Positions 20,901 through 30,665 of a DNA stretch of 57,773 nucleotides are shown piece after piece; the stretch's first letter is position 1; each line of letters starts with the position of its first letter. This DNA comes from Moraxella sp. (lineage in GTDB: Bacteria; Pseudomonadota; Gammaproteobacteria; Pseudomonadales; Moraxellaceae). A model generated the notes under the pieces. The model had not been told where the DNA came from. It worked only from the letters and a program-made list of their open reading frames with translations, and did not search any database. The stretch is from positions 1-57,773 of the forward strand of contig JAUMYZ010000014.1 of the NCBI GenBank assembly GCA_030528385.1. Reading direction: 5' to 3'. The translations under genes and the position numbers were made by a program.

Positions 20901-21876
20901 TATTTAAATGCTCAACAAATAAACCTTTATGTTGTCTAATTAGAGCAATGATGTTGTCCAATAACGCAAAATTTTTGGTAAAAATCAAACTGGCGTTTAA
21001 TCCATAATCAGCAGCAAAGCCAATCTCATAAAACGGCTCAAACACCGACAAATCCAGCGCCAAAAACTCATCTAACCACGCATCAATTTTATCCAAAACG
21101 CCATCATCAATAACAGCCGTCTCATCAATGGGTGCGCTATAAAACTGCAATGCCAAATTCACCGCCTTTAATGCACCATCAATGTCGCTAAAGATGTCTG
21201 CACCAATCAACCGATACAATCTTGGTGATGATTTGGTCATGAAAAAATGCTCACGACGCAGCGCATCATGGATGAGTGAACGCGTCAGCACATCGCTGTC
21301 GGTGCTGATTTGGGTGTCTGCTTGATAACTGATTTCACTGGCAAATTCTTTAAGCCACTTTTGTGCCAAACTGTCCAAAGTACCAATAAACAATTTATCC
21401 AAAGTCGCCAGCAGCAATGAAATGCGATGAATGGCAATTTGTATGGCGTGAGCGTCGGTAGACAACAAATAAACAATCAAATGCAGATTGATGGGGTCAT
21501 CATAAGCGCCAATGCCCTGATTTTTGGCGGCGTTGGCAATTTCGTTAATGACATCATTGGCGTGTTTTTGTGCAAAAACCCCCTGCTCAAACCAATGCGG
21601 AAAACTTTGTCTGGCACTGTTTAGCCAATAAATGTAGTGATAAAACTCACTTAGGCGCTTTTGTACACGCTCTTGCAACTCTCTGGCTGCGGCTCGGGTA
21701 AAGGTCGTGGCGATGATACGCTCTGGGGCGTATTGCTTTTCAATCAACAAACGCAAAATAATTCCCGTCAGCGTCCATGTTTTGCCCGTGCCTGCCGACG
21801 CTTCTATCAAATATCCCCCTTGTAAGGTGCACGCCAACGCAGGCAACTGGGAAATCTCATCTAACTGTATTGTCAT
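17977..21876 (-). CDS. recB: RecBCD beta subunit (3'-5' helicase and nuclease)
   Basis: RecB unwinds and cuts DNA ends and loads RecA after Chi. The 1299 residues contain Walker A ASAGTGKT (26-33), GDPKQAIFRFRGGD (motif III), MSIHKAKGLEFAIVYV (motif V), YVALTRAAEQ (motif VI) and the C-terminal nuclease core EIDLLYEHGG plus VDYKSN at about residue 1198. All catalytic nuclease residues I can place are present, so the enzyme looks active. It lies 19 bases after recC. Codon use is more A/T-rich in its middle than in neighbours. Confidence 0.96.
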   Translation of the reverse strand: MTIQLDEISQLPALACTLQGGYLIEASAGTGKTWTLTGIILRLLIEKQYAPERIIATTFTRAAARELQERVQKRLSEFYHYIYWLNSARQSFPHWFEQGVFAQKHANDVINEIANAAKNQGIGAYDDPINLHLIVYLLSTDAHAIQIAIHRISLLLATLDKLFIGTLDSLAQKWLKEFASEISYQADTQISTDSDVLTRSLIHDALRREHFFMTKSSPRLYRLIGADIFSDIDGALKAVNLALQFYSAPIDETAVIDDGVLDKIDAWLDEFLALDLSVFEPFYEIGFAADYGLNASLIFTKNFALLDNIIALIRQHKGLFVEHLNNDEKKWIEKLVDIDNLRLFKKEFAQQKQAFLQLPVDYLLELRQQTKKINHLKQRYQSYLYRKIAIKIRQQLKTQLESMGRSTFTFQMVRLVEALEIKPSLARHIQYLYPVMLIDESQDINGLQVELIYHVYLTHLAKAKKDNKKTRGFLLLVGDPKQAIFRFRGGDVANYTLIKNHKKYDGIDDLLNCSLSLTVNRRSNSRLIQALNRWFTHQQDTNKTKNNHAYLGSGIFYQQISAANSTQRLSWQNMNGDVLPDYLNNKPISVLSLGVDDGDEFFLLAKHINSVLQGNHTLLDDNGICRTICAEDIAILSRDKKRLQLIKERLHDFGIGAISPSDVNIFSTQAAKDLYHLLSLVMDSANQQKMGSVLTSSLFGMSLAQSIETIQNHGMVLAIYLKNARELFYDYGVASCLNYCFGNNPFKHLSQLEISNQETLWQQIAKQGQRYLADIWQLTELIIRQDSLNNNRHELYLLSWFKNMMCSKEIQDDHKQMALPNETGVNLMSIHKAKGLEFAIVYVLGLEKAPLNTDDVFYPYSDEQCQRRISANAGNDLDSEFFKNKNYQEEIDEAKRLGYVALTRAAEQVFVVAKDLRKKEKINDRPLFLWFENTDKTLSLPERLIDDVGWINIAHCQDLIDQPYQAKEPQHHLIDYKAWHDVFKIETFYGTHTTSATALMNQYSAFTDKKLAEDEIFIDVTENADGIKIAYQPNDIRQNFDRGINAGTFLHTLLQFVGTADKKAISHHIDQIIKNLSFNALFSSDFYLNNQTNNCCNDGTLQKNHLGLVEWIWLIVHQPMMASKIALASLDGGSYVQEMEFVIGVNSDFSIKKLNDVFEKYSDKPIVIDDENPNMCYQFLKGEIDLLYEHGGKFYVVDYKSNYVGSYLSDYCQETLELVMQRSGYWLQACIYQVALHRLLKIRIDNYVGNERHYLGSVEFIFLRGVNDNYPDLGHICWQVPVDLILAMDRLFDGNEVEY

Positions 21877-21895
21877 AAGTTCATCACATTGTATT

Positions 21896-24800
21896 TTATG
21901 GGTCAGTGGGCAGGGGCAGCAGATGTTTTGCCATCATGGCAAATAAGGGCGCTGCCACCACCAAATGCATGTTTAACACATCAAAGGCGTCATCGCCGCC
22001 CAAGATGAGTTGCCAATCACTGTGCCAGCTGCTGTGTTGCTGCGCCATTTGCCCAAAGGGTTTTTCTAACCACTTTTTAAACATGGCAGCAGACGGCTCA
22101 TCACCAGCTTTGTGTGCAATCAGCGCTTCTCTTGTGGTCATCACCAGCGGCACTTGTTTGGCAATTTGTGCCAGCACCACCATGTTCATCAGCTGCGCCC
22201 TTGCCGTGCGCCAATCAATCGGCGGCAAAGCAAATGTGTTGATGTTTTTAAACTCAGCAATTTCATCACTGCTTTGATAAAAATGCCAAATGCTCGTGCC
22301 CAGCCCCTTGCCAATATCGGCTTTGGTGGTTTGTCTTGCCACCTGCCACAACAAATGATGTGTCCAAAAGCCAAACAAATGGGTGGCTCTGGCAGTGCTT
22401 GGCAGGACATTTAACCAAACCGCTTGGGCTTGGCTGGGTATGCTCGCCACAATTTTGACCAATACATCGGCAAAAGAAAGTGCAATTTCTTGCTCGGTAA
22501 TCGCCGTCATCAACGCAGAATAACAACTGGGTTTGTCCACACGAACATAAAAAATGGCGTCAAGCAAAAAACGGGCGTGGTGGTGCTTTGTCGCTTTGAT
22601 ATTGCTTAACACATCAAAAAAATCACCAAAACGCCCATCAAGCTGAGCCAGCGCCAAACTCGGCGTATGAAAACGCCCCACACCCACCGGCAACAAACTG
22701 TCATAATACAGCGCTTGCAGCTGCTTTGTGGCGAGCGAATGTGTCTGTTTGCTTTGTATTATCTTGGACAAACGCTTTTGCGACAATCTGGTCAAATCTT
22801 GTCCATCCAACACCCCACTGCGCAGCACTTGCAGCAGCAACTCACCAAGCTGATGGTCTTGCAGTCTGTCCAGCGCCAAAGGTTCATCCAGTGGCACAGT
22901 TTGGTTGCTGTTTTCGCTGAGCATTTTGCCAGTTAAGAAAGTTTTGCTTAGATGATTGATTTGATGGATGATTTTTTTGACTTGTTCTTGTTTAATAAAG
23001 ATTATGTTAAATAAATTAGCCAAAGACAGCCAATGCTGCGCCATGATGTGTTCGTCTGCATTGCCGCTGGCCAGCACCAAAGCGGTGCTTAGCCCATCTG
23101 CCAGCTGTTTTAACTGCGTGTTGGTGGGCAGTTCAATCACCTTTTGGCGATTTGGCTGGGGGTTATCTAATATGTTTCTGACTTGTTGCCACAATGGTGC
23201 TGGTGGCAGCTGTCGCTTTTGCAGACGCTTTAGCTGCACCAATTTGTCGTGCAAATAACTCTCTATCAAAGCACGTTTGTCTTGGTAATCGGCAAGGGTT
23301 TGTGTGTCGTGATGATAAAACACCCCCCAGTCAAAAGCGGTGGCATCGTGATGATAAACCAAATAATTTTCAAGCAGTTTGGGCAAGCTCTGTTTGATGA
23401 TATTGGCAGTGTCGTCTGTCATCTCCATGTCCAAGTCAGCAACGCGCCACAACGCGTCTGTCTTTAAAAACTGAATCAACTCCCCCACAGGCGAAGCGGG
23501 CAGCAATAAATTTTTGCCATCACTGCTGATGCCATTATAAAAAATCAGCACTTTATCTTTGCTGCACAACAAAGCGTCCAAAAACGCCCCGTTGTCATCG
23601 TCTTCGTGGTAACGGTCGCCGCGCTGCTTAAGTCCTGCCTGCATCAAATCCATAGACATCACATTGTCCTGTCTGGGAAAAGCCGATAAATTCATGTCCA
23701 ACATGACGGTCAACCCAAATGGCACGCTGCGCAACGCCCCAAAACGGGCAAAGGTAATGACTTGAGCTGGCTCAGCACTGATTGCTTGTGATTTGACCGC
23801 TTGAGACAAACTGCTTAACACAAATTTGACACTCAAACGCACATCATCTTTGGCTTGATGTACCAAAACGGTTTGTGAATGCTTAAACTGACGGTGGTAA
23901 TATTTGTTCGCGCGCAAACTTGCCATCATGGCGTTTTTGGCATTAAAAATCGCGCGCATGGCTTGGCTTTGGTGAAAGACAGCAAAATAACGATTGATGA
24001 CTTCATCTTCAATGGCGTTTAAAATGGCGTCCACTTTGTCCACTTGTTGATATTTTGTGCGGTTGTCCATCAGTCCTTGATAAATCGCCGTTAACGCTGA
24101 CACCATCGGTTCATCAGCCAAACTCACGCCTGCCAAAGGCAAAACCGCTTCGCCAAAACTGTCTTCGCACCAATCAAATGGGTGCATGGCGGTGCTGACT
24201 TGATGGTCGCTTGGCGACAAAAATCCCAGCACAATGCGGTCAAGCGCATAAGCAAAACTATAGCGATAATCCAAATCATCGTCAGCGAGCGTTAGACTTA
24301 ATTGCTGCTGGTCAAAACCGCGCTTAAATCCTGCCTTGTCCAACAAATCACAAGCGCGTTTCATCTGCTCAAAACTTAGTCCAAAACTCTCATACAATGC
24401 TGGGGTCAGCAGCCATTCATAGACATCTTTGGCATAAAAGCGTGATGATGGTTCACCCAGCAGTTCATAAAAGCCCATAATTGCTGTCATCAACTCTTCA
24501 ACGCCTTTGTCGGGCACACCTGTGATTTTGATGGGCAAATACAAGCCATCAATGCCGCGACCTTCAGGAAAAACCGAACAAATCACGTCTTTGGCAGCCA
24601 CCACATCGGGCAACAGCACCACCACATCGGCAAGTTGGCGTTTTTTAGACGGCTCATTTAGGTATTTGGCAATCATCAAGCGCGCAATTTCCAACTGACG
24701 CCTAAGGCTGTGGCAAGCGTGAATGGACAAGCTGTCAGACCCATCTATGGGCAAAGCCACTTTGGGACGACTTTTTTGGCTGAGCATTTCTTGACTAAAG

Positions 24801-26029
24801 GCGCTGAGCAGCTCTTTGGCAAGCCCGACTTGTGCCGTCATTTGGCTGTCATCTAGCATTAAAATGTCTTGTTTTAGCCCATCTAGCAGTGTGGGGTTTG
24901 CTTTGTCCATCGGACTGACAAAGTCATCGTGCCAGTCAATTTGCCAGTCTTGACCAAATTGCCCCCCCGACATGTCCGCAAGCATGGCAAAGGTCTCACG
25001 CGACTCCTTACCCAGTCTTGAGAGCAAACCATGCCCATAATCTTTCAGATACACGCTTTGGGGCTTAACAATGCGCTGCGTCAACAGCCAATTTTTGTCC
25101 ACAATGTCCGCCCAAAACAACATTGACGGATTAAAATGCAGCAGCACCACATCCAGATAAAGCGACAAACGTTGCAAAAACGCCAACTCAACTTGGGGGA
25201 TTTGTTGTACGGTAAACAGATAGAGTTTTTCTGGCAGCATTTCTTTGGCGGCTGCTTGTAACTTGGCGCCACGCTCACCAGACAGCACTTGCCAAAAACG
25301 CCGCTCAAGGCTTATGCGATACAAATAGGTCTGCGAAAACAGCTGACGCCACAAATAACCTAACAATTTCTCCAGCGACAAATAATGCGCTTGCAGCCAC
25401 TCTGGCAAAACATCTTCATGTATTTGGGTGTCAGGGGCAAATTTGCGCTCAAAACGCGCTTTATCAGCCATCATCGCCGACACTTGGCTTGCCAATGATT
25501 GTCCATTTGCCCAAGCCAGCAGCCAATGGGGGCGATGGGTCAAATAACGCACATAGACGCCAGCGACGTCATCACACGCCTGCCACAGCCGATGTTCAAG
25601 AATGCTGCCGTGTTCGTCCAACAATGGCTTGAGCAAAAAACACAGTGGGTGCGCGTCTTCAAGAACCGCCATCAAGTCTTGTTCAATGTGTTCCATCACA
25701 AAACCAAAAATACGCCAGCGCATGATGGACGCCGACAGCACCGCAACTTCTGGCACCACCAAGGCTTCGTGCGGGTGGGCTTGGGCGTCTAGCTGCAGCA
25801 CCCTTTGGGTCATTTGCCATTGATATTTGCCCCAAAACTGCGCGGCAAACAAAGTGCTAATGCCTGCCTTTGTCGCTATGGTCTTTTTTAGCCAATCGCC
25901 AAGCACCATAGACGGCACAATCACCATAAACGGGCTAAATAACGACGTATGTTTGGTGTTGTCTTGATAAAAATCAAGCAAATGCGCCACCAATTTGTCC
26001 GTGTCGTTGGACTGCACCACATAAAACAT
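21896..26029 (-). CDS. recC: RecBCD gamma subunit (Chi recognition)
   Basis: RecC holds the split DNA strands and reads Chi; it looks like a helicase-nuclease whose active sites have decayed. Homology is recognisable from MFYVVQSNDTDKLVAHLLDF through ITGVPDKGVEELMTAIMGF and MLDMNLSAFPRQD to the C-terminal RATHLFGFWTHHLLWQ region. I start it at base 26029, where the FYVVQSN strand that opens RecC proteins begins; the longer frame would run across the dnaE start. The 1377-residue length exceeds E. coli RecC (1122). It is first in the recC-recB-recD operon, without ptrA between. Confidence 0.93.
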   Translation of the reverse strand: MFYVVQSNDTDKLVAHLLDFYQDNTKHTSLFSPFMVIVPSMVLGDWLKKTIATKAGISTLFAAQFWGKYQWQMTQRVLQLDAQAHPHEALVVPEVAVLSASIMRWRIFGFVMEHIEQDLMAVLEDAHPLCFLLKPLLDEHGSILEHRLWQACDDVAGVYVRYLTHRPHWLLAWANGQSLASQVSAMMADKARFERKFAPDTQIHEDVLPEWLQAHYLSLEKLLGYLWRQLFSQTYLYRISLERRFWQVLSGERGAKLQAAAKEMLPEKLYLFTVQQIPQVELAFLQRLSLYLDVVLLHFNPSMLFWADIVDKNWLLTQRIVKPQSVYLKDYGHGLLSRLGKESRETFAMLADMSGGQFGQDWQIDWHDDFVSPMDKANPTLLDGLKQDILMLDDSQMTAQVGLAKELLSAFSQEMLSQKSRPKVALPIDGSDSLSIHACHSLRRQLEIARLMIAKYLNEPSKKRQLADVVVLLPDVVAAKDVICSVFPEGRGIDGLYLPIKITGVPDKGVEELMTAIMGFYELLGEPSSRFYAKDVYEWLLTPALYESFGLSFEQMKRACDLLDKAGFKRGFDQQQLSLTLADDDLDYRYSFAYALDRIVLGFLSPSDHQVSTAMHPFDWCEDSFGEAVLPLAGVSLADEPMVSALTAIYQGLMDNRTKYQQVDKVDAILNAIEDEVINRYFAVFHQSQAMRAIFNAKNAMMASLRANKYYHRQFKHSQTVLVHQAKDDVRLSVKFVLSSLSQAVKSQAISAEPAQVITFARFGALRSVPFGLTVMLDMNLSAFPRQDNVMSMDLMQAGLKQRGDRYHEDDDNGAFLDALLCSKDKVLIFYNGISSDGKNLLLPASPVGELIQFLKTDALWRVADLDMEMTDDTANIIKQSLPKLLENYLVYHHDATAFDWGVFYHHDTQTLADYQDKRALIESYLHDKLVQLKRLQKRQLPPAPLWQQVRNILDNPQPNRQKVIELPTNTQLKQLADGLSTALVLASGNADEHIMAQHWLSLANLFNIIFIKQEQVKKIIHQINHLSKTFLTGKMLSENSNQTVPLDEPLALDRLQDHQLGELLLQVLRSGVLDGQDLTRLSQKRLSKIIQSKQTHSLATKQLQALYYDSLLPVGVGRFHTPSLALAQLDGRFGDFFDVLSNIKATKHHHARFLLDAIFYVRVDKPSCYSALMTAITEQEIALSFADVLVKIVASIPSQAQAVWLNVLPSTARATHLFGFWTHHLLWQVARQTTKADIGKGLGTSIWHFYQSSDEIAEFKNINTFALPPIDWRTARAQLMNMVVLAQIAKQVPLVMTTREALIAHKAGDEPSAAMFKKWLEKPFGQMAQQHSSWHSDWQLILGGDDAFDVLNMHLVVAAPLFAMMAKHLLPLPTDP

Positions 26030-26092
26030 CACCACTCCCAAAGCACAAGCAAACCGACAAATTGTACCGTGATTTTGGCAAATTATCCATGT

Positions 26093-26098
26093 TATAAT
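26093..26098 (+). promoter_or_regulatory. Candidate -10 element of dnaE
   Basis: A perfect TATAAT lies 28 bases before the dnaE ATG, inside the 97-bp divergent space with recC. No good -35 at 16-18 bp was seen, so this is a weak call. Confidence 0.35.
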
Positions 26099-26126
26099 GG
26101 TCATCCAAATCAAAACTGGGGACATC

Positions 26127-29100
26127 ATGGCATTTGTACATTTGGGCGTGCGCAGCGAATACGCCATCACAGACTCTATTGTGCGTATCAAAGAATTGGT
26201 CAAAAAAGCCAAAGAAGACGGGCAACACGCTTTGGGACTTGCCGATTTGCACAATGTCTTTGCTCTGGTCAAGTTTTACAAAGCCTGTGTGGCAGCGCAC
26301 ATCAAGCCACTGCTTGGGGTTGAAGTGGTGGTTGGTGACAATATTGACAAAAACGCCCAATCGGACAATTTTAGCGTTATTTTGTATGCCATGAACAACG
26401 CAGGCTATCAAAACTTACTGCGCTTGGTGTCTGACAGTTATACCAATCGCCCGTTGGCAGACAACGGCAAAGTACTCATTGACACACCCATCGTTACCAA
26501 GAGTGCCTTATTTGGTCAAAATGACGGCGTCATCGTCATCTTGACCCACCGCTCCGAAATTGCCACCCCCCTAAAAAGCAACCACCCCGAGCGCGTCCTA
26601 AGCATGCTCAAACCTTGGCAAAAGGCTTTTGGCGACAGACTGTATCTTGCCATCAAACGCACTCACAAAGGCGAAGACGACTACAACCAAGCCGCCATCA
26701 TCTATGGTTCACAAGCAGGCATTCCCATCATCGCCCACAACGATGTGCGCTTTATCAACGCCAGCCCCACGCAAATTTTGGGCAAAGAAGACACCATCAG
26801 CACCGACTTTGAAGCGCACGAAGCACGCGTGTGTATCGCTGGTGGTTATGTGCTGGCTGACCCAAATCGCCCACACATCTACAGCGAACAGCAGTACTTT
26901 AAAAGCCAAGAAGAAATGGCGCGGTTGTTTGATGACCTACCCCAAGTCATAGAAAACACCCAATTGCTTGCCAGTCGCTGCAACGTCAGCTTAACGCTTG
27001 GCATTAATGTGCTGCCAGATTTTCCCATACCTGATGGTGAGACCATTGAGAGCTTTTTTAGAAAAACCGCCGCCGATGGTCTAAACGCCCGCCTTGACAA
27101 ACTCTACCCCATCAAATCACGCACCAAAGACTGGCAACAGACGCGCACGCCCTACGACGAACGCCTAGAATACGAACTGGACATTATCCTAAAAATGGGC
27201 TTTCCTGGGTATTTTTTGATTGTGATGGACTTTATTCGCTGGGCAAAAGAAAACGGCGTGCCTGTTGGGCCTGGTCGCGGCTCTGGCGCTGGTTCACTGG
27301 TGGCGTACGCACTAAACATCACCGACCTTGACCCTTTGCACTATGACTTATTGTTTGAACGTTTCTTAAATCCAGAACGCGTGTCCATGCCCGACTTTGA
27401 CGTGGATTTTTGTATTGAAGGGCGCGACCGCGTGATTGATTATGTTGCCCAGACCTATGGGCGCTACGCCGTCTCACAAATCATCACCTTTGGCACGATG
27501 GCAGCGCGAGCGGTGGTGCGCGACGTGGCACGCGTACAAGGCAAATCCTATGGTCTGGCAGACAAAATCTCCAAACTCATTCCCAAAACACCAGGCATTT
27601 CTTTGGCAGACGCTGTTGAACAAGAGCCACAGCTCAAAGATTTGCTCAGCAACCCCGATGCCGTAGACCACGACATGGCGGTAGAAATCTGGGAGATGGC
27701 ACAAAAACTAGAAGGCATCACGCGCAACGTCGGCAAACACGCAGGTGGTGTGCTGATTGCCCCCAATCATATCAGCGATTTTAGCGCCATTTATTGCGAC
27801 GACGAAGGTCATTTTGTCAGTCAGTTTGACAAAGACGATGTAGAAGCGGTGGGGCTGGTCAAATTTGACTTTTTGGGACTAAGAAACCTGACGGTCATCA
27901 AAGCCGCCATTGACAACATTGACAAGCGGCGCGCCAAAGAAGGCAGCCCCCCCATTGACCTTGACACCTTGCCACTGGATGACGCCGTCGTCTATCAGCA
28001 CGTCTTACAAGCAGGCAACACCACCGCCGTGTTCCAGCTTGAAAGCTCAGGCATGAAAAAATACCTAAAAAAACTAAAACCCACCAACATTGAAGACGTC
28101 ATCGCCATGTGTGCGCTGTACCGACCAGGACCTTTGGAATCGGGCATGGTGTCAGATTTTATTGACCGCAAACACGGCATACAAGAAATCGCCTACCCAC
28201 ACGCCCAATACCAACACCAATCGCTCCAGCCCGCCTTAGAATCCACCTACGGGGTGATTGTGTATCAAGAACAAGTCATGCAAATTGCTCAAGTTTTAGC
28301 CAATTACACACTGGGCGGTGCCGACATGCTGCGCCGAGCGATGGGCAAGAAAAAACCCGAAGAAATGGAAAAGCAGCGCAATGTCTTTGTAGAAGGGGCA
28401 ATCACCCAAGGCATTGATGGCGAACTTGCCACGCAGATTTTTGATTTGGTAGAAAAATTTGCTGGCTACGGCTTCAACAAATCCCATTCGGCAGCTTATG
28501 GCGTCTTGGCTTATCAAACCGCCTATCTAAAACACTATTACCCCGCCGAATTTATGTCAGCGGTACTGACATCAGAGATGAACAACACCGACACGGTGGT
28601 GTTTTTGATTGGCGATTGCAAAGAAAATTTTGGTTTGACGGTGCTGCCACCGAGCGTCAACCACAGCGAATGGGGCTTTGTAACCGACCCCAACGACCCA
28701 AACCATCGCACCATCATTTCTGGACTGGGCGCCATCAAAGGCGTTGGAGAAGATGCGGTCAACAGCATTGTTGCTGCCAGAGCCAACGGCGAATTTGAAG
28801 ATTTGTATAACTTTTGTAATCGCGTTGACACCAAAAAGGTGGGCAAACGCGCCCTAGAAGCCCTGATAAAAGCGGGCTGCTTTGATGATTTGGCAAGCAA
28901 ACTAAAGCCCCACTTGACCACCCTTGATGGCAAAAATCAAAGCTACCATATCCGTGGTGGATTGTGGGAACAGCTGCCTGCTGCCATGGAAGTTGCTCAC
29001 CAAAACCGCCAAAACGAACTCTCGCGCACTTTTGATTTATTTGCCGAAGTTGATGACGGTCTGAGCATTGCCCCACCACTGCCTGATGTGATTTGGAGCA

Positions 29101-29798
29101 ACCAAGAGCGACTCAAAGGCGAAAACGCCACCTTGGGCTTGTATTTGACAGGGCACCCCATGGACGAATACAAAAAAGAGCTAAGCAAATACACCAATGT
29201 GCCCAGTCTGAGCGAGCTTAGCGAAACAGGCTTTAAAAAACTCAGCCGCGTGGCAGGGTTGATTGTGGACGTGGCAAATTTTGGTAACCGCGTTGCCATC
29301 AGCCTAGATGATGGTACTGGTCGCCACGAGATTAGCTGCTTTAGCGACCAATACACGCGCCTAAAAGACATACTCAAAGTCGGCGAAATCATCGTGGTGC
29401 GTGTCAGTGTGCGAGAAAGCGATGGACGCATTTTTTCACGCCTGCACAATGCCTACACCTTAACCCAATGTCGCCTAAAATACCTAAGCGCCATCAACAT
29501 CAAATTAGACAGCCAAGACACACAAGCCTTACAAGCACTGATTGGTTTGTCCAAAGAGCATTGTCCGCCCAATCCTGATGAAGTTGCCAGCTTTTTGGGT
29601 GCCCAAGAAGTGGACGAACAAGCAAACCCCTTGGCGCAAGAAATCCATGACGGCTGTTTGGCGGTTCATTTGGCGCTGTATAACGCCTATAGCACCTGCC
29701 AAGTCTCTGTCAATGAGCGCCTGCGCATTTATCCTAGCAACGAAGTGGTTTCTCAGCTTAGACAGCTATTTGGCCAAGAGCATTTACATTTTGTATGA
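26127..29798 (+). CDS. dnaE: DNA polymerase III alpha subunit
   Basis: DnaE is the replicative polymerase. The 1223-residue protein starts with a PHP domain (FVHLGVRSEYAITDS, GLADLHN), then the palm with the catalytic Asp pair in PDFDVDFCIEGR (about residues 422-433), the fingers, the tandem HhH, a clamp-binding peptide near SRTFDLFAEV and a C-terminal OB fold. In this DnaE the PHP metal ligands appear altered relative to active PHP phosphatases, as usual in proteobacteria. The ATG at 26127 is preceded by GGGGA at a good distance; the longer frame from 26097 lacks family support. It overlaps trmJ by four bases (ATGA). Confidence 0.97.
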   Translation: MAFVHLGVRSEYAITDSIVRIKELVKKAKEDGQHALGLADLHNVFALVKFYKACVAAHIKPLLGVEVVVGDNIDKNAQSDNFSVILYAMNNAGYQNLLRLVSDSYTNRPLADNGKVLIDTPIVTKSALFGQNDGVIVILTHRSEIATPLKSNHPERVLSMLKPWQKAFGDRLYLAIKRTHKGEDDYNQAAIIYGSQAGIPIIAHNDVRFINASPTQILGKEDTISTDFEAHEARVCIAGGYVLADPNRPHIYSEQQYFKSQEEMARLFDDLPQVIENTQLLASRCNVSLTLGINVLPDFPIPDGETIESFFRKTAADGLNARLDKLYPIKSRTKDWQQTRTPYDERLEYELDIILKMGFPGYFLIVMDFIRWAKENGVPVGPGRGSGAGSLVAYALNITDLDPLHYDLLFERFLNPERVSMPDFDVDFCIEGRDRVIDYVAQTYGRYAVSQIITFGTMAARAVVRDVARVQGKSYGLADKISKLIPKTPGISLADAVEQEPQLKDLLSNPDAVDHDMAVEIWEMAQKLEGITRNVGKHAGGVLIAPNHISDFSAIYCDDEGHFVSQFDKDDVEAVGLVKFDFLGLRNLTVIKAAIDNIDKRRAKEGSPPIDLDTLPLDDAVVYQHVLQAGNTTAVFQLESSGMKKYLKKLKPTNIEDVIAMCALYRPGPLESGMVSDFIDRKHGIQEIAYPHAQYQHQSLQPALESTYGVIVYQEQVMQIAQVLANYTLGGADMLRRAMGKKKPEEMEKQRNVFVEGAITQGIDGELATQIFDLVEKFAGYGFNKSHSAAYGVLAYQTAYLKHYYPAEFMSAVLTSEMNNTDTVVFLIGDCKENFGLTVLPPSVNHSEWGFVTDPNDPNHRTIISGLGAIKGVGEDAVNSIVAARANGEFEDLYNFCNRVDTKKVGKRALEALIKAGCFDDLASKLKPHLTTLDGKNQSYHIRGGLWEQLPAAMEVAHQNRQNELSRTFDLFAEVDDGLSIAPPLPDVIWSNQERLKGENATLGLYLTGHPMDEYKKELSKYTNVPSLSELSETGFKKLSRVAGLIVDVANFGNRVAISLDDGTGRHEISCFSDQYTRLKDILKVGEIIVVRVSVRESDGRIFSRLHNAYTLTQCRLKYLSAINIKLDSQDTQALQALIGLSKEHCPPNPDEVASFLGAQEVDEQANPLAQEIHDGCLAVHLALYNAYSTCQVSVNERLRIYPSNEVVSQLRQLFGQEHLHFV

Positions 29799-30595
29799 CC
29801 ATACACGTCAACCCATCAAACATAACAAAAGACCCACACGCCATGCTAAACAACATCACCATCATCATGGTAGAAACCACCCTACCTGCCAACATCGGCT
29901 CAGCGGCGCGCGCCATGCACACCATGGGACTGTCACGCCTGAGCGTTGTCAATCCCAAACTTGCCATTGATGAAAGCAGCTATGCCAACGCCGCAGGTGG
30001 CAGCTGCGTGCTGGACAACGCCACCATCGTTGCCAACATTCAAGAAGCACTCACGTCTTGCTCGCTGGTATTTGCCGCATCAGCACGCCTGCGTCATCTG
30101 CCCCACCCAGTCATCACCCCTGACGAATGCGCCAACATCATCAAACAAGTCGCCAGCAGCAGCAATCCACCCAACATCGCCATTTTATTTGGTCGCGAAG
30201 ACAGGGGCTTGACCAACAGTGAGCTGTCTTATGCCGATTATCACGTCCAAATCCCCGCCAATCCCGCCTATCCTGTGCTCAATGTCGCCAGCGCCATTCA
30301 AGTCATCGCCGCCGCCATTTATGCTTGCACCCAACAAAACAAGCAAGCAAGTCAGCCACTGACCATCATCACACGCACCGACTGGGACGAACCTGCCATC
30401 AACTGCGCCCAAAAACAAAAACTCCAAGACCACATCATCGCTTTGATGTGTCAGCTCAATCTTGCGCGCGACACCGAACTCAAAGACTTGCCCAAGCGTC
30501 TTTTAAGACTGGTCAGTCGCCTACAACTTGACCAAAAAGAGTATGCACTGCTTTGTGCCATCATCGCCAAACTCAGCAATAACAAAACACCATAA
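29795..30595 (+). CDS. trmJ: tRNA (Cm32/Um32) methyltransferase TrmJ
   Basis: TrmJ methylates the ribose of residue 32 in several tRNAs. This SPOUT enzyme has the N-terminal IIMVETTLPANIGSAARAM and the knot segment ILFGREDRGLTNSEL (about 125-140). The frame opens at 29795 in an ATGA overlap with the dnaE stop, suggesting translational coupling, but homologues begin at the equivalent of MLNNITIIMVE, base 29843 (250 residues); neither start has a strong ribosome site. A hairpin with imperfect stem (about 30598-30630) follows. Confidence 0.9.
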   Translation: MTIHVNPSNITKDPHAMLNNITIIMVETTLPANIGSAARAMHTMGLSRLSVVNPKLAIDESSYANAAGGSCVLDNATIVANIQEALTSCSLVFAASARLRHLPHPVITPDECANIIKQVASSSNPPNIAILFGREDRGLTNSELSYADYHVQIPANPAYPVLNVASAIQVIAAAIYACTQQNKQASQPLTIITRTDWDEPAINCAQKQKLQDHIIALMCQLNLARDTELKDLPKRLLRLVSRLQLDQKEYALLCAIIAKLSNNKTP

Positions 30596-30665
30596 TAACA
30601 CACCAATTTTTCGTTGGTTTTGTGTTACAATATATCTTTTATCAATTTTATCAACGAGATAACAT

